A DNA stretch of 50,540 nt. Source: Poronia punctata. Taxonomy: Eukaryota > Ascomycota > Sordariomycetes > Xylariales > Xylariaceae. Positions 49,657 to 50,540 of this stretch are shown in pieces (the first letter of the stretch is position 1; each line of letters begins with the position of its first letter). A program made the translations under genes and the position numbers. The notes beneath the pieces were generated by a model, which saw only the letters and a list, made by a program, of their open reading frames with translations, was not told the origin of the DNA and searched no databases. The stretch is from contig MU401699.1 of the NCBI GenBank assembly GCA_022579005.1, forward strand, positions 1 to 50,540, written 5' to 3'.

Positions 49657-50464
49657 CTTATTATTTGTTATATATAGTTAATAAGTTAAAAGCATTAAAA
49701 AGGATTTTAATACTTGCTATTTTTTTAACTACATTGTTATTTTATTTTATTTTTGTTTTTGCCTTTTAAGCATTTTATTATAGCCTTAATTCTTATTTAT
49801 ATTGAAATTATTATAATAAAAAACTTAAATGCTTAGTTAAATGTTTACTTTATAACTAAATTTACAAGGTTATTTTTCTTGTTAATCTAATAAATTTTCA
49901 TAATCTTTTTATAATTATAGGATCTTTATAATAATATAACGTTAATTATAAGGCGTTTTTTACGTATATTTTCAAGCTTTATAAGGCACTAGTAAAGCAA
50001 CTTTAAATTAGTATAAGGTACTAGAGAAATAAAATGTAATTTAAGTACTTTAAAGATTAAGTGCATTAATAGTCTTTGCCTTTAAACCTTCTTTTTTATA
50101 GTTGCTAATTTAACCTTTAATTAGTGTTAGTCTAGCTAAAATATAATTATAAGACGTTATTAATTATAGTACTTTGTTTAATTTAATTAATTAAAAGAAA
50201 AGAAAATACTTAAAAAGACTATTTATATTAAGTTTATATAGCTATAAAGATATAGAATTTAGTTTATACCTATTAATAATATAAAAGAAATATAAACTTA
50301 TTATATATTTACTATATAAAAGACGCGTATATTATATATTTATTATATACTAGGTATATATTATATATATACTTTATTTGTTTTCTTTTTATTTTAAAAA
50401 AAGATATAATATAATTTAAATTAATGCACTTAATATAGTTTATAAGTTTAAAGTATTAAAAGTA

Positions 50465-50467
<3 letters not shown>
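49657..50467. other. AT-rich gene-free stretch
   Basis: Degenerate AT-rich DNA with no frame and no recognised element. Confidence 0.55.

Positions 50468-50524
<57 letters not shown>
50468..50524. repeat. (TAA)n microsatellite
   Basis: About 19 TAA units near the right end of the window, the reverse complement of the (TTA)n tract at position 1. Confidence 0.93.
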
Positions 50525-50526
<2 letters not shown>

Positions 50527-50540
50527 GTAATATAATAATA

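Overview
This window comes from a filamentous ascomycete (Pezizomycotina) with strong repeat-induced point mutation (RIP). The evidence is short spliceosomal introns (51-106 bp) with GT/AG ends and CTAAC/CTGAC-like branch sites, a highly reducing fungal polyketide synthase, a fungus-specific WD40/DUF2415-type protein, and a two-compartment genome. Two GC-balanced islands (about 2665-13770 and 31215-34020) sit in extremely AT-rich DNA made of mutated transposons.

Island 1 holds one gene: a complete highly reducing polyketide synthase of 3221 predicted residues (3434-13724, + strand, 10 exons). Its order is KS-AT-DH-MT-ER-KR-ACP followed by a C-terminal carnitine-acyltransferase-like (cAT) release domain. 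Its reading-frame breaks are all explained by nine introns, so it is not a pseudogene. No tailoring, transporter or regulator gene lies beside it. Island 2 holds one gene on the - strand (33759-31267, three exons, 770 residues), a WD40-repeat protein of the fungal DUF2415 type.

The AT-rich DNA is structured. (i) A full-length Ty3/Gypsy-type LTR element (21406-30103) has 174-bp LTRs, a 5-bp target duplication and a legible integrase remnant; its two LTRs differ by 20 transitions and no transversions. (ii) A Ty1/Copia-type element in reverse orientation (about 35901-46016) has LTRs of about 645 bp and a reverse transcriptase remnant. A truncated copy in the opposite orientation begins at about 15174, and a third partial copy lies at 48085-49656. 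(iii) A 568-bp TA-flanked element is nested in the 15-kb Copia LTR, with the empty site visible in the other LTR copies. (iv) A 685-bp retroposon-like insertion has an A-rich tail and an exact 15-bp target duplication. (v) A 516-bp MITE-like element has inverted repeats of about 48 bp. (vi) An unclassified repeat family (E) has three same-orientation copies beside island borders.

The picture is two functional single-gene islands kept intact inside a nested transposon graveyard. The PKS looks self-sufficient for building and releasing a reduced, possibly methyl-branched chain. No tRNA, rRNA, CRISPR or prokaryotic operon was seen.
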